Assembly (NCBI RefSeq): GCF_020873895.1
Contig: NZ_JAHWGT010000052.1
Location: 1-35,628 of the forward strand
Reading direction: 5' to 3'
DNA from: Streptomyces sp. DH12
GTDB taxonomy: Bacteria > Actinomycetota > Actinomycetes > Streptomycetales > Streptomycetaceae
DNA: 35,628 bases
The notes under the pieces were generated by a model, which worked only from the letters and a program-made list of their open reading frames with translations, did not search any database and was not told where the DNA came from. Below are positions 16,035 to 28,395 of the stretch, piece by piece. Position 1 is the stretch's first letter. Every line of letters starts with the position of its first letter. The position numbers and the translations under genes are program-made.

Positions 16035-17449
16035 CCCTGCTGACCGCGCTGCTGCTCGCCCTCTCGCTCGGGCACGCCCCCGCGAGCGCCGCCTCGTTCA
16101 CCAACCCGGTCAAGTCCGTCAAGGGCGCCGACCCCTGGATCACGTACCACGCCGGCAACTACCACCTGGTGACGACGAGCTGGAGCGACGTCATCACCAT
16201 CCGCAGGTCCCCGACGCTCGCCGGGCTGGCCACCGCGCCCAGCGTGCAGGTGTGGCAGGGCGACGCCGCCTCCCGGTGCTGCAACATCTGGGCGCCGGAG
16301 CTGCACTTCCTGAACGGCCGCTGGTACCTCTACTACGTCGCCGGGCAGAACGTGCCGGACTACAACGCGACGCAGCGCAGCCACGTCCTGGAGAGCGCCG
16401 GGTCGGACCCCATGGGGCCGTACACCTACCGGGGCCGGCTCAACGCGTCCTGGATGCTGGACCCGACGGTGGCGACCATCGGCGGGCAGCTGTACCTCTT
16501 CGGCAGCACGCACGACGGGTCGCAGAACATCGTCGCCGCGCGGATGTCGAACCCGTACACGGTCAGTTCGCCCTTCAGCACCGTGGCGAGGCCCACCCAC
16601 GACTGGGAGCGCTCGGGAGCCCCTGTCAACGAGGGGCCCGAGATCCTCCAGCGCGGCGGCCGGACCTTCCTGGTCTACTCGGCCAGCGGCTGCTGGACCC
16701 CCGACTACAAGCTGGGGCAACTGGAGCTGACCGGGAGGGACCCCGCCTCGGCGTCCTCCTGGACGAAGAAGCCCACACCGCTCTTCCAGCGCAGTGACGC
16801 GAACGGCGTGTACGGGCCGGGCCACCACGGCTTCTTCACCTCGCCGGACGGGACCGAGAGCTGGATCGTCTACCACGCCAACGACTCCGCCTCGGACGGC
16901 TGCGACAACGGGCGGACCACCCGGGCCCAGCGGTTCACCTGGAACTCCGACGGCACCCCGCACCTCGGTACGCCGGTACGGCTCGGGGCGGGCGCGGCAG
17001 GGCCGTCGGGCGAGCCGTCCGGCGCCGCGACCACGTACACCCTCACCAACCGCAACAGCGGCAAGTGCCTGGAGGTGACCGCGGGCACCTCGGCGGACGG
17101 GGCGAACGTGGCCCAGTACGCCTGCGACGGCGGCTCCCACCAGCGCTGGCGGCTCCAGGACCTCGGGGACGACACGCACCGGCTGCTGAACGTCGCCACC
17201 GGCAAGGCGCTGGACACCGCCGACTGCTCCTCCGCCGACGGGGCCGACCTGCGGCAGTGGTCCTGGCTCGACAACACCTGCCAGCGGTTCCGGTTCCTCG
17301 CCACCGACGGGGGCCACGTCCGCGTCGTCAACCAGGCCACGGGCAAGGTGGCCGATGTGGCGGACTGCTCCACCGCGGACTCCGCCGACGTGCGGCAGTG
17401 GTCGTGGCTGGGCAACACCTGCCAGCAGTGGCGGCTGAACCCGGTGTAG
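16016..17449 (+). CDS. Secreted GH43 exo-acting arabinofuranosidase/arabinanase with C-terminal CBM13
   Basis: This 477-residue secreted enzyme has a signal peptide (MARRLLTLLTALLLALSLGHAPASA) and a GH43 domain from about 27 to 325. The predicted triad is D39 (GADPWI), D149 (WMLDPTV) and E206 (VNEGPEIL), an arrangement seen in exo-1,5-alpha-arabinofuranosidases. After a short linker (GAGAAGPSGEPSG), residues about 340-477 form a ricin-type beta-trefoil (CBM13) with three QxW-like motifs: QRWRL, QRFRF and QQWRL. The trefoil should hold the enzyme on polysaccharide. ATG 16016 lies inside the end of the arabinanase gene with GGAGC just upstream, so translation is coupled. Together the two enzymes release arabinose and short oligomers for the importer encoded on the other arm. 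Confidence 0.93.
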   Translation: MARRLLTLLTALLLALSLGHAPASAASFTNPVKSVKGADPWITYHAGNYHLVTTSWSDVITIRRSPTLAGLATAPSVQVWQGDAASRCCNIWAPELHFLNGRWYLYYVAGQNVPDYNATQRSHVLESAGSDPMGPYTYRGRLNASWMLDPTVATIGGQLYLFGSTHDGSQNIVAARMSNPYTVSSPFSTVARPTHDWERSGAPVNEGPEILQRGGRTFLVYSASGCWTPDYKLGQLELTGRDPASASSWTKKPTPLFQRSDANGVYGPGHHGFFTSPDGTESWIVYHANDSASDGCDNGRTTRAQRFTWNSDGTPHLGTPVRLGAGAAGPSGEPSGAATTYTLTNRNSGKCLEVTAGTSADGANVAQYACDGGSHQRWRLQDLGDDTHRLLNVATGKALDTADCSSADGADLRQWSWLDNTCQRFRFLATDGGHVRVVNQATGKVADVADCSTADSADVRQWSWLGNTCQQWRLNPV

Positions 17450-17539
17450 TACGGCTCCCGCCGGTCCGCCCGCACCGCCGCCCCGGGGCGCCTCGTCGCC
17501 GCCTCCGTCCCCGTCTCCGCATGCGTCGCCGTCGCCGGG

Positions 17540-18469
17540 TCAGAGCGGCACGCGGAAGCGGACGGTCGTCCCGGTGCCGGCGGTGTGGGTGCGGACGAGC
17601 TCGGACACCTGGTTGACCACCAGGAGGCCGCGTCCGCCGATCTGCTCGGGGCGGCGCGCGAGGCGCCCGGCCAGCGGGTCGTCGAGCCGGCCGGCGTCCT
17701 CCACCTGGCAGTACACCCGCCCGTCCTGGCACCACACCCGCACGGTGCCGCGGCCGCCGCCGTGCAGGACGCTGTTGGTGGTCAGCTCGGCGACGGCGAG
17801 GGCGAAGTCGTCGAGGGGCATGCCGGCCAGGCCGAAGCCGCCCGCGACCGAGACCGCGAAGTAGCGGGCGCCCGGCAGGTCGTCCTCGTCGAAGTCGAGG
17901 GCCGCGGCGCCGGCCGGCGCGGGCAGCGGGCGGTTGCCCGCGGCGATGCCGCGCTCGGGCGCGTACGCGGCGCTGGCGGTCTCCCGGCCGTCGTGGACGA
18001 CGACGGGATGGGTGGCGTGCGCGTCGGCGAGGACGCCGGAGTCGAGGTTCACCGCGTCGTACGGGCAGAGGACCGTGACGGGCCGGCCGCGGAACGCGAG
18101 GTTGATCAGCGCCTCGTGCTGGACGCAGGCCGGGTACTCCTCCTCCGTGCGGGAGGCCCAGATCGGCTCGCCGATGATGCGGACGCGGCCGGTGGGGAAC
18201 CGGTCGGCGAAGGCCATGAGGACGCCGGGGATGATGCGGCCGGGGTTGCGTCCGGCCTCGGTCATGTCGAGGAGGCGGACGCGTTCGGCGGCGGCGCCGA
18301 GCTCGCGGCGCAGGAGCCGCAGCCGGTCGCCGGGGACGGCGACGGCCACCGGCTCGTCCTCGGCGAGCCCGTCCAGGACGAACGGCACGGTCCCCGCCAG
18401 GTAGGCGGCGTCGTCCCGGTAGAAGAGCGCGGGATGGACGAACGGGTCCTTCCCCGTCCGGCTGTTCAT
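17540..18469 (-). CDS. MEDS-domain sensor fused to an anti-sigma-type ATPase (RsbW-like)
   Basis: This 309-residue cytoplasmic fusion has two parts. Residues about 10-165 match the MEDS (DcmR-like) sensory domain: HPALFYRDDAAYLAGTVPFVLDGLAEDEPVAVAVPGDRLRLLRREL and ALINLAFRGRPVTVLCPYDA. Residues about 195-309 are a GHKL ATPase of the SpoIIAB/RsbW class: N-box ELTTNSVLHGG (E228, N232), G1 box VEDAG (D258, G260) and G2 box GGRGLLVVNQ (278-287), with no histidine-phosphorylation domain. Such fusions are common in Streptomyces and can bind a sigma factor or phosphorylate a STAS partner. A STAS gene, two PP2C genes and a SigB-like sigma gene lie within 11 kb. The start ATG 18469 follows GGGGTGAG. 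It converges with the GH43 gene across 90 bp. Confidence 0.9.
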   Translation of the reverse strand: MNSRTGKDPFVHPALFYRDDAAYLAGTVPFVLDGLAEDEPVAVAVPGDRLRLLRRELGAAAERVRLLDMTEAGRNPGRIIPGVLMAFADRFPTGRVRIIGEPIWASRTEEEYPACVQHEALINLAFRGRPVTVLCPYDAVNLDSGVLADAHATHPVVVHDGRETASAAYAPERGIAAGNRPLPAPAGAAALDFDEDDLPGARYFAVSVAGGFGLAGMPLDDFALAVAELTTNSVLHGGGRGTVRVWCQDGRVYCQVEDAGRLDDPLAGRLARRPEQIGGRGLLVVNQVSELVRTHTAGTGTTVRFRVPL

Positions 18470-19261
18470 CGCGGGCTCACCCCGTTCCTCGTTCTGTCCG
18501 GTCCGGCGGTGCCGGAGGGAGCGGGTGTGGTGGACGCGTCCGCGGGCGCCGCGGCGCCCGCCGTCGCCCACGGCCGGTGGCGCCCCCGCCCCGGCTCGCC
18601 GCCGGGCGGTGGGGTCGACCGCCGGCCGCTCCGTACCTGTGCCACCATCCCCGTGCACCGGACGATACAGCTCCCGCTCCGCCGTCGCGTGGGGCGACGC
18701 CCCTCCTCCGGACACCCGGAGCCCACCGGAAGCGTATTTCCCGATCGGCCGAGGTCATGCCAAAAAGATCCACCGAGCTTCCGACACCGGTGCGAGGGGG
18801 AAACCCGCAGGCAGGATGCCCCGGCCCGGTGGCCGGGAGCGGGCCCGCGCGGCCGGTAGTGTGGCCGGCGGCACACCCGGACGGCGGTACGGACGGCGTG
18901 GGCGGTGCCCCCGTACGCCTGGCCGGCGGGGCGCGACGCGAGGATATGGTGGTGCCCCCGGGACGGCCCGGCCGGGACGCCGCACGAAGAACCGACGGGG
19001 CCGCCGAGGCATGACGGCCGGCCGCGCGGAGAGGTCCGTCCGCCGGCCCGGGGCGGCTCGCGGGCGGGTGACGGGAGACGCTCGGCGACGACGGTACGGA
19101 GGGAGTGCGACAGACCGTGAGGTGGTCCTTCCCACAGGGCGCGGCGTGCGACGGCCCGCGCTCGCACCGGCCGCGATCGCAGGGCGGGGATCCGGGATCG
19201 AGGCGTAGCGCGCGGGGCGGGGCGACGAGGTCCGACAGCGCTGATTCGGAGTGTCACTGTT
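18470..19261. other. 792-bp stretch without a supported gene
   Basis: Several frames are open here on both strands, but none starts with a good ribosome site, shows a recognisable domain or has a natural protein composition; they are Arg/Pro/Gly-rich shadows of GC-rich DNA. A 22-codon frame at 18946-19014 (start MVVPPGRPGR), with GAGGAT just before its ATG, is the best short candidate but weak. An imperfect inverted repeat lies at 18883-18919 (GTACGG with CCGTAC). A near-palindrome lies at 19231-19250 (TCCGA, CAGCGCTG, TTCGGA), just before the MarR start, where an autoregulatory operator would be expected. A small RNA cannot be excluded. Confidence 0.5.
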
Positions 19262-19768
19262 ATGGGCGTGAATCCGGCACCCTCTCACGACGGGTCCCGG
19301 GCGGCCGCCGAGGCCGCGTGCGAGGTCATCGAGTTGCTGGAGGTCCTGTGGGAGCGGGGCCGGGACGCCGTCTCGTCCTCTCCCGTCTCGGCCTCCCAGC
19401 TGCGGGTGCTCTACAGCCTCGACCGCGAAGAGGGCATCAACCTCCGCACGCTGGGTGAGCTGCTCGGTTCCGCCCCCTCCTCGGTCAGCCGGCTCTGCGA
19501 CCGGCTGGAGGCGCTCGGCTTCGTCGAGCGCGGCCCGAGCCCCGTCAGCCGCCGGGAGCTGGAGCTGCGCCTGACGGGCCACGGCAAGGCGTACCTGCGC
19601 GAGCTGCGGGCGCGGCGCGAGGAGGTCCTGCTGTCCTCCATCGCGGGCATGACGCCGACGGCGCGCGAGGCGCTGAGCAAGGGGCTGCGGGGGTTCCGGG
19701 ACGCCATCGGGACCACGCTGCCGGCGCGGCGGGCCGACGGGTCCGACGACGAGGCGAGATCCGCCTGA
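19262..19768 (+). CDS. MarR-family transcriptional regulator, 168 aa
   Basis: This 168-residue winged-helix regulator starts MGVNPAPSHDGSR. After a helical dimerisation segment (AAAEAACEVIELLEVLWERGRD), the DNA-binding domain reads SQLRVLYSLDREEGINLRTLGELLGSAPSSVSRLCDRLEALGFVERGPSP. A wing (SRRELELRLTGHGKAYL) and a C-terminal helix pair follow. The spacing is canonical for MarR. The ribosome site is modest (GGAG, 10 bases before ATG 19262). It is convergent with the PP2C gene and lies about 2 kb from two TTGCCG-N2-CGGCAA palindromes at the STAS and kinase promoters, so it is a natural candidate to bind them; this is inference. No ligand-sensing cysteine pattern like that of OhrR stands out. 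Confidence 0.92.
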   Translation: MGVNPAPSHDGSRAAAEAACEVIELLEVLWERGRDAVSSSPVSASQLRVLYSLDREEGINLRTLGELLGSAPSSVSRLCDRLEALGFVERGPSPVSRRELELRLTGHGKAYLRELRARREEVLLSSIAGMTPTAREALSKGLRGFRDAIGTTLPARRADGSDDEARSA

Positions 19769-19775
19769 CCCGGTA

Positions 19776-19790
19776 CGCCCCTGCGGGGCG
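19776..19790. terminator. Short hairpin between the MarR and PP2C genes
   Basis: The arms CGCCCC and GGGGCG around the loop TGC lie 7 bases past the MarR stop. The stem is short (6 bp), so this is a weak call. The rest of 19791-19958 holds AT-richer DNA with two ACTGTTG(C/T)CA repeats (19897-19906, 19913-19922). Confidence 0.35.
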
Positions 19791-19958
19791 CCGATACCCG
19801 TGCGTGCGCCCTGCGAGCGCCGGGCGAGCGGTGCTCATGCCGACTGCCCCGCCGTTCCTCTCCTCCCCTCGCCCTGGCGGCAGTTGCGGTCCAAGACTGT
19901 TGCCACCAGGACACTGTTGTCAAATAGCAATGATCACTTCGGTGGACGACCGGCGGAT

Positions 19959-21131
19959 TCAGGTCGCGGGCCGGCCATGCCAGTCCAGGCACAGCACCAG
20001 CGCGTCGTCCCCCAGCGGCGAGTCGCCCCGGTGGTCGGCGACCGCCCGCAGGATGGCCCCGGGGACCTGCGCCGCGGGCAGCAGCCCGGTCGCCGCGAGC
20101 GCCCTGGCCAGTGCCCGCTCGGTGAACAGCTCCTGCGTCGGCGAGACGCTCTCGTAGACGCCGTCGCTGGCGAACAGCAGGCGGTCGCCGGGCTCGACGG
20201 TGAAGCGCTCCGGCACGTAGACGGTCCCGTCGAACATGCCCAGCGGCAGCTGGGCGTCGAAGGTGAGCTCCTCCACCTGTCTCCCGCGGCGGCGCCACAC
20301 GCGGGGTGAGCCGGCCTCGACGACCTCGACCTCGCCCGTGGCGAGTTCGAACCGCAGCAGCAGCACCGCGACGTGGGCACGGCCGCCGTACTGGGCGTAC
20401 ACGGCCTGGTCGGCCAGGATCGCCTGGTCGGCGAGGGGCAGTCCGGCGCGGCGGGCGTTGCGCAGGGCGTTGACGGCGAGGTTCGACAGCAGGGCCGCCT
20501 CGATGCCCTGGCCCATGCCGTTGGTCACGGTGACCGTGAGGTGCTCCGAGGAGGCCGACCAGTCGAAGTTGTCGCCGAAGATGGCGTAGGCGGGCTCCAG
20601 CTGCGCCCCGAGGGAGAACTCGGTGCGCGTGCACGAGCGGCCGGGCAGGAGCTGCCACTGCATCTCGGCGGCCAGGGTCAGGCGGGCGGCGCGGCGGGCC
20701 ATCAGGTACAGGTCGGTGTCCCGCTCCGCGACGAGGATCTCGTGCCCGAGGGCCTGGCAGATGTACTCCAGGTCGGAGACGACCGCGGGGGCGTACCGGT
20801 CGGCCGGGAGCCGGACGGAGAGCACGCCCAGCCGGTCGCCGCGGATGGTCACCGGCAGGTGCACGTCGACCACGCCCGCCGCGTCGCGGTGGACGACGTG
20901 CGGTTCCTGCGCACCGAAGGCGCGGCCCTCGGGGCTGTCGTGGAGGGGCACCGCCTCGTCGGCACCCTCCGAGGCCAGGACCGCCTGGAGGTTCTTGAGG
21001 CCGTAGTCGGCCATGCGCAGCTCGACCCGCTCGGCGCCGTACTCCTCGATGAGGGCCATGCGGACGACGGTGAGCAGCAGGTGCGGTTCGGCGGCGCGCA
21101 GGGCGCGCTCGACACTAGTGATCTTCTTCAC
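19959..21131 (-). CDS. GAF-PP2C (SpoIIE-type) serine phosphatase with altered metal motif, 390 aa
   Basis: This soluble 390-residue protein has an N-terminal GAF-like region (about 15-140, including VHLPVTIRGDRLGVLSVRLP) and a C-terminal SpoIIE/RsbU-type PP2C domain (about 175-385). Such phosphatases dephosphorylate STAS anti-anti-sigma factors. The motifs are partly non-standard. The usual GGDWYD is IFGDNFD, with D187 and D190 kept. The usual D-G-x-G-H-G is N204-G-M-G-Q208-G, so one metal-binding Asp is Asn. SDGVYE (D323) and GDDAL (D375, D376) are intact. Activity may therefore be reduced or metal preference changed. It starts at GTG 21131 behind ACAGGA. It is divergent from the STAS gene, which is its likely substrate, with a shared TTGCCG palindrome between them. 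Confidence 0.92.
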   Translation of the reverse strand: MKKITSVERALRAAEPHLLLTVVRMALIEEYGAERVELRMADYGLKNLQAVLASEGADEAVPLHDSPEGRAFGAQEPHVVHRDAAGVVDVHLPVTIRGDRLGVLSVRLPADRYAPAVVSDLEYICQALGHEILVAERDTDLYLMARRAARLTLAAEMQWQLLPGRSCTRTEFSLGAQLEPAYAIFGDNFDWSASSEHLTVTVTNGMGQGIEAALLSNLAVNALRNARRAGLPLADQAILADQAVYAQYGGRAHVAVLLLRFELATGEVEVVEAGSPRVWRRRGRQVEELTFDAQLPLGMFDGTVYVPERFTVEPGDRLLFASDGVYESVSPTQELFTERALARALAATGLLPAAQVPGAILRAVADHRGDSPLGDDALVLCLDWHGRPAT

Positions 21132-21210
21132 GTCGTCCTGTTCTGGGGATGCCCGACTGGTCCGTTCGGGTCGTGACGATCACGGCATTCTATGGCCGCG
21201 GCGACAACAG

Positions 21211-21238
21211 TTGCCGTGCGGCAAGGACCTTCTACGCT
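21211..21238 (+). promoter_or_regulatory. TTGCCG-N2-CGGCAA palindrome and predicted STAS-gene promoter
   Basis: A perfect palindrome TTGCCGTGCGGCAA (21211-21224) lies between the divergent PP2C and STAS genes. Its left half doubles as a -35 element, followed after 16 bases by TACGCT (21233-21238). The same palindrome recurs at 21790-21803 in the same position relative to a -10. This suggests one regulator for both units. Confidence 0.55.
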
Positions 21239-21332
21239 CCTCGGCGGGCAGTTGGTATAGATGAACGCCGGACCGGGCCACCCGGAGGGCTCCGGACGAC
21301 GGGTATCGACGGTCTTCGTGGGGTGAGTGCCA

Positions 21333-21710
21333 GTGTCCACCAGTCGCTTCATGATCGATTCAGTGGGAGCCGACCGCGTGCTGGTCCTGCGCGGCGAGCT
21401 CGACATCGAGGCCGGGCCATGGCTGGTGCGGGCCGGCGAGGAGGCGTTGGCCCGGGGGTGGGACCGGCTGGTGCTGGACTGCCGGCAGGTGAGCTTCTGC
21501 GACTCCAGTGGCCTGAACACGCTGCTGCGGCTGCGCACGGTGACGGCGCGCGCCGGGGTGCCGCTGGTCCTGGCGGTCCCGTCGCGCAGCCTGCGGCACG
21601 TGTTGCGCATCACGGAGACGGACCGGGTCCTGACGTTGACGGACTCCCTGGAGGAGGCGCTGGGGCGACGGCCCGAGGAGGCGTCCGACAGCCCGGATCC
21701 CGGCGCCTGA
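21333..21710 (+). CDS. STAS-domain anti-anti-sigma factor, 125 aa
   Basis: This is a single STAS domain of the SpoIIAA/RsbV/BldG class: RVLVLRGELDIEAGPWLV, then RLVLDCRQVSFCDSSGLNTLLRL. The phosphorylatable serine should be S58, the first Ser of DSSG. Unphosphorylated STAS proteins bind an RsbW-type ATPase and release a sigma factor. PP2C enzymes such as the divergent neighbour or the ANTAR-PP2C would reactivate it. I prefer GTG 21333, which has GGGGTG at 7-base spacing; GTG 21327, two codons earlier, overlaps that site. The C-terminal tail (RRPEEASDSPDPGA) is acidic and probably disordered. An 8-bp terminator stem follows. A direct partner ATPase is not adjacent; the nearest is the MEDS fusion. 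Confidence 0.93.
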   Translation: MSTSRFMIDSVGADRVLVLRGELDIEAGPWLVRAGEEALARGWDRLVLDCRQVSFCDSSGLNTLLRLRTVTARAGVPLVLAVPSRSLRHVLRITETDRVLTLTDSLEEALGRRPEEASDSPDPGA

Positions 21711-21723
21711 GCCAGTCAGGGCG

Positions 21724-21744
21724 GCGCCGGGGGCCACCCGGCGC
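21724..21744 (+). terminator. Hairpin terminator after the STAS gene
   Basis: The arms GCGCCGGG and CCCGGCGC pair perfectly with a 5-base loop, 13 bases past the STAS stop. This separates it from the kinase unit. Confidence 0.55.
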
Positions 21745-21789
21745 GACGGTTCCGCGGTGGCCCGAATGTCAGGTTTCAGTCACCAACTT

Positions 21790-21818
21790 TTGCCGCTCGG
21801 CAACTGTGGCAATATGAG
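21790..21818 (+). promoter_or_regulatory. TTGCCG-N2-CGGCAA palindrome and predicted kinase promoter
   Basis: The palindrome TTGCCGCTCGGCAA (21790-21803) provides a -35 (TTGCCG), followed after 17 bases by TATGAG (21813-21818). A further half-site, TGGCAA, lies in the spacer (21807-21812). The kinase gene starts about 100 bp downstream. It is the second copy of the palindrome seen before the STAS gene. Confidence 0.55.
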
Positions 21819-21915
21819 TCGACGCGATGGCTGATCATCTATCCGGCCACCGATCAGGAAGCCGCCGGCCCCCGGGGTCCGACGGCACGTCCGGACCGAA
21901 CGAGGGGCGGGGAGC

Positions 21916-25940
<4,025 letters not shown>

Positions 25941-25944
<4 letters not shown>

Positions 25945-28274
25945 GCGGCGACGGGCAGCGGGTCGAGGCGCTGGCCGGCACCATCGAGCAGCTGCGGCGC
26001 GACCTCGATCTCGCGCAGCAGTCGGCCGACGCGCGGGCCCTGATCGGCATCGCCACCGGCATCCTCGTGGAGCGGGGGCACGGCGGGCCGATGGAGTCCT
26101 TCCGGCACCTGGAGGAGCTCGCCCGGGCAGCCCGGCTGCCGCTGCTGGAGCTGGCCGCCGACATCGTCAACGGCGCGGCGGGCGACGACGTCGCCGCGGC
26201 GGCGCCCGTGGCGACCGCCGCGGCCCGGCAGGCCGTCGCCCCGGAGCGGTCGGGCCCCGGCGAGGTGCTGCGGATGCGCACCGCCGAGGCCGGGTCGCTG
26301 ACCGGCGACGCGCAGGCCGTCGTGGACTCCATGCTCGACCAGGCGCTGGCGCCGCTGGGCGCGAAGGCCGCCGCGCTGTGGGCGGCGATCCCGGGCGGCG
26401 CGCTCGTCCTCGCCGCGCACGCCGGCTTCGTCCACGGCGAGGCCCAGCGCTGGCACTACGTACCGCCCGGGGTGGGGACGCTCGCCCAGCGGGCCGTCGC
26501 CGAGCGGCGGCCGCTGTGGTTCGGCGACCTGCCCACCGACGTACCGGGCATCGGGCAGCGGCGCGGCACCACCGGGGCGCGGGCCGTCCTGCCCGCCGAG
26601 GTGTCCGGCCGCGTCATGGGCGTCCTGGAGGTGTGCTGGCCGCACACCCAGCCGCCGCTGTCCGGCACCGCGGCCCGGCAGCTCGACGCGCTGGCCGACC
26701 TGTGCGCCCACACGCTGCCCGGCTCCGAGGCGGCCCTGGCCGAACCGCGCACCCCGGACAACCCCGCGGGCCCGCTGGTGGAGCTGGCCGACAGCCTCCT
26801 CGACCCGACGATGGTGCTGCGGCCCGTGCTGGACCACCGGGACCAGGTCGCGGACTTCTCCATCGCGTACGCCAACGAGCGCTTCAGCGACATCGCCGGC
26901 CGCGCCCGGTCCACCCTGATCGGCATGCGGCTGCTGGAGGCGTACCCGCTGACCGCCCGCGACGGCGGGCTGTTCGAGTACGTGCTGCGCGTCCACGCCA
27001 CGGGCGAGGCGTTCCACGCCGAGCGGATGGCGCTGAGCGCGCTGGTCGGCGAGGTGCCGATCACATCGGTCGCGGCCGTCGGCATAGGCCGGTACGGCGA
27101 CTCGGTGCTCCTCACGTGGCGGCTGGAGGACGAGGCGACCCGGCTCGCCGCGCTGCTCCAGCACGCGCAGCGCCTGGGGCGGATCGGCGGTTTCGAGGAG
27201 AACGTCGTCAGCGGCGACATCACCTGGAACACCCAGCTGTTCGCCCTCTTCGGGCTGCCGCAGGGCTCCTCGCCCGTACCGCTGGAGCAGCTGCACCACC
27301 ACGCGCACCCGGACGACGCCGTGGCCATCGGCCGGTTCCTGCGGGCGGTGCTGTACCACCGGCACTCGGCGTCGACGGCCGTACGCCTCCAGCGCGCCGA
27401 CGGCGTGGTGCGCCACATCCGTATCGTGGCGGAGCCGGTGACGGGCCCGGACGGCGCGCTGCTGGCCGTCCGGGGCGCCTACCAGGACGTGTCGGCCCAG
27501 CACTGGACGGAGGTGGCGCTGGCCGCGACCCGCGACCGGCTCGCCGACTCCGAGCAGCGCGCGGCCGAGCGCAACCGCCTGGCCCTCCAGCTCCAGCAGG
27601 CGATCATGCCTCCGACGTCGGCGCCGGTGGACCTGGCCGACCTGCGGGTCGCGGTGCGCTACCGGCCGGCCGAGGAGGGGCACCTCGTCGGGGGCGACTG
27701 GTACGACGCCGTGCTGCTGCCCACGAAGCAGGTGCTGCTGGTGGTCGGGGACGTGGCGGGCCACGGCATCGAGGCGGCCACCGGGATGGTGGTCCTGCGC
27801 AACGCCCTGCGCGGACTCGCGGCGACCGGTTCCGGTCCCGCGCAGCTGCTGGGCTGGCTCAACACGGTGGCGCACCACCTGACGGAGCACGTGACCGCCA
27901 CGGCCGTCTGCGGGGTGTACGACCCGGAGACTCGGGTGCTGCGGTGGGCGAGGGCGGGGCACCCGCCGCCGGTGCTGGTGCGCGACGGGGAGGCGTCCCC
28001 GCTGCCGCTGCCCCGCGGGCTGCTGCTGGGCGCCGTGCCGGACGCGGAGTACGAGGAGCACCGGCTGGCGATGGAGCTGGGCGACCGGCTGTTCATGTAC
28101 ACCGACGGTCTGATCGAGCGGCGGGACCGGTCGGTGGAGCACTCGCTCCAGCAGCTGCTGCCCATCGCCGGGCAGAGCACCCGCGACCTGGGCGATCACC
28201 TGGACCTGCTGCTGACGCACAGCCGGTCGGACACGGACGACGACACGTGTCTGATCGGGGTGCAGGTCGGCTGA
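25941..28274 (+). CDS. ANTAR-GAF-PAS-PAS-PP2C phosphatase, 777 aa
   Basis: This 777-residue multidomain protein is translationally coupled to the kinase (GTG 25941 overlaps its TGA). Residues about 20-78 form an ANTAR-type helical domain (LIGIATGILVERGHGGPMESFRHLEELARAARLPLLELAADIV), normally an RNA-binding anti-termination module controlled by an attached receiver. A GAF-like domain follows (about 120-260), then two PAS domains (about 282-395 and 405-520, the latter with WNTQLFALFGLPQG), and a complete SpoIIE/RsbU-type PP2C domain (565-777). The catalytic motifs are intact: GGDWYD (D586, D589), VGDVAGHG (D604), YTDGLIE (D722) and DTDDDT. It should dephosphorylate a STAS protein in response to small ligands sensed by GAF/PAS. 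Lacking its own receiver, it may take its input from the kinase's C-terminal receiver; this is inference. Confidence 0.93.
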
Positions 28275-28280
28275 GCCGGT

Positions 28281-28303
28281 CGCCCCGCCGGCGGTGCGGG
28301 GCG
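28281..28303 (+). terminator. Hairpin terminator after the kinase-phosphatase operon
   Basis: The arms CGCCCCGC and GCGGGGCG with a 7-base loop lie 6 bases past the PP2C stop. A 12-bp palindrome CCACGCGCGTGG at 28345-28356 lies closer to the convergent sigma gene and may help to stop transcription from that side. Confidence 0.55.
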
Positions 28304-28395
28304 GTGCCAGCGGGTCGCGGTCGGTACACGGCGGTCCGCGGGGACCACGCGCGTGGGGTGGCGCGGCGCGGTGGTGCGCGGGCGTGGTGCGCCTC

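Noticed and set aside
18760-18850. Possible riboswitch-like segment (GGGGGAAACCC followed by short stems)
   Set aside because: The conserved cores of the cobalamin or c-di-AMP riboswitches could not be matched, and no suitable gene follows.
18466-19257. A 263-codon minus-strand frame in the MEDS-MarR spacer
   Set aside because: No domain, no ribosome site, Arg/Pro-rich composition.
21281-21306. GGGTAT at 21301 as a SigB promoter for the STAS gene
   Set aside because: No GNNT element lies 14-16 bp upstream of it.
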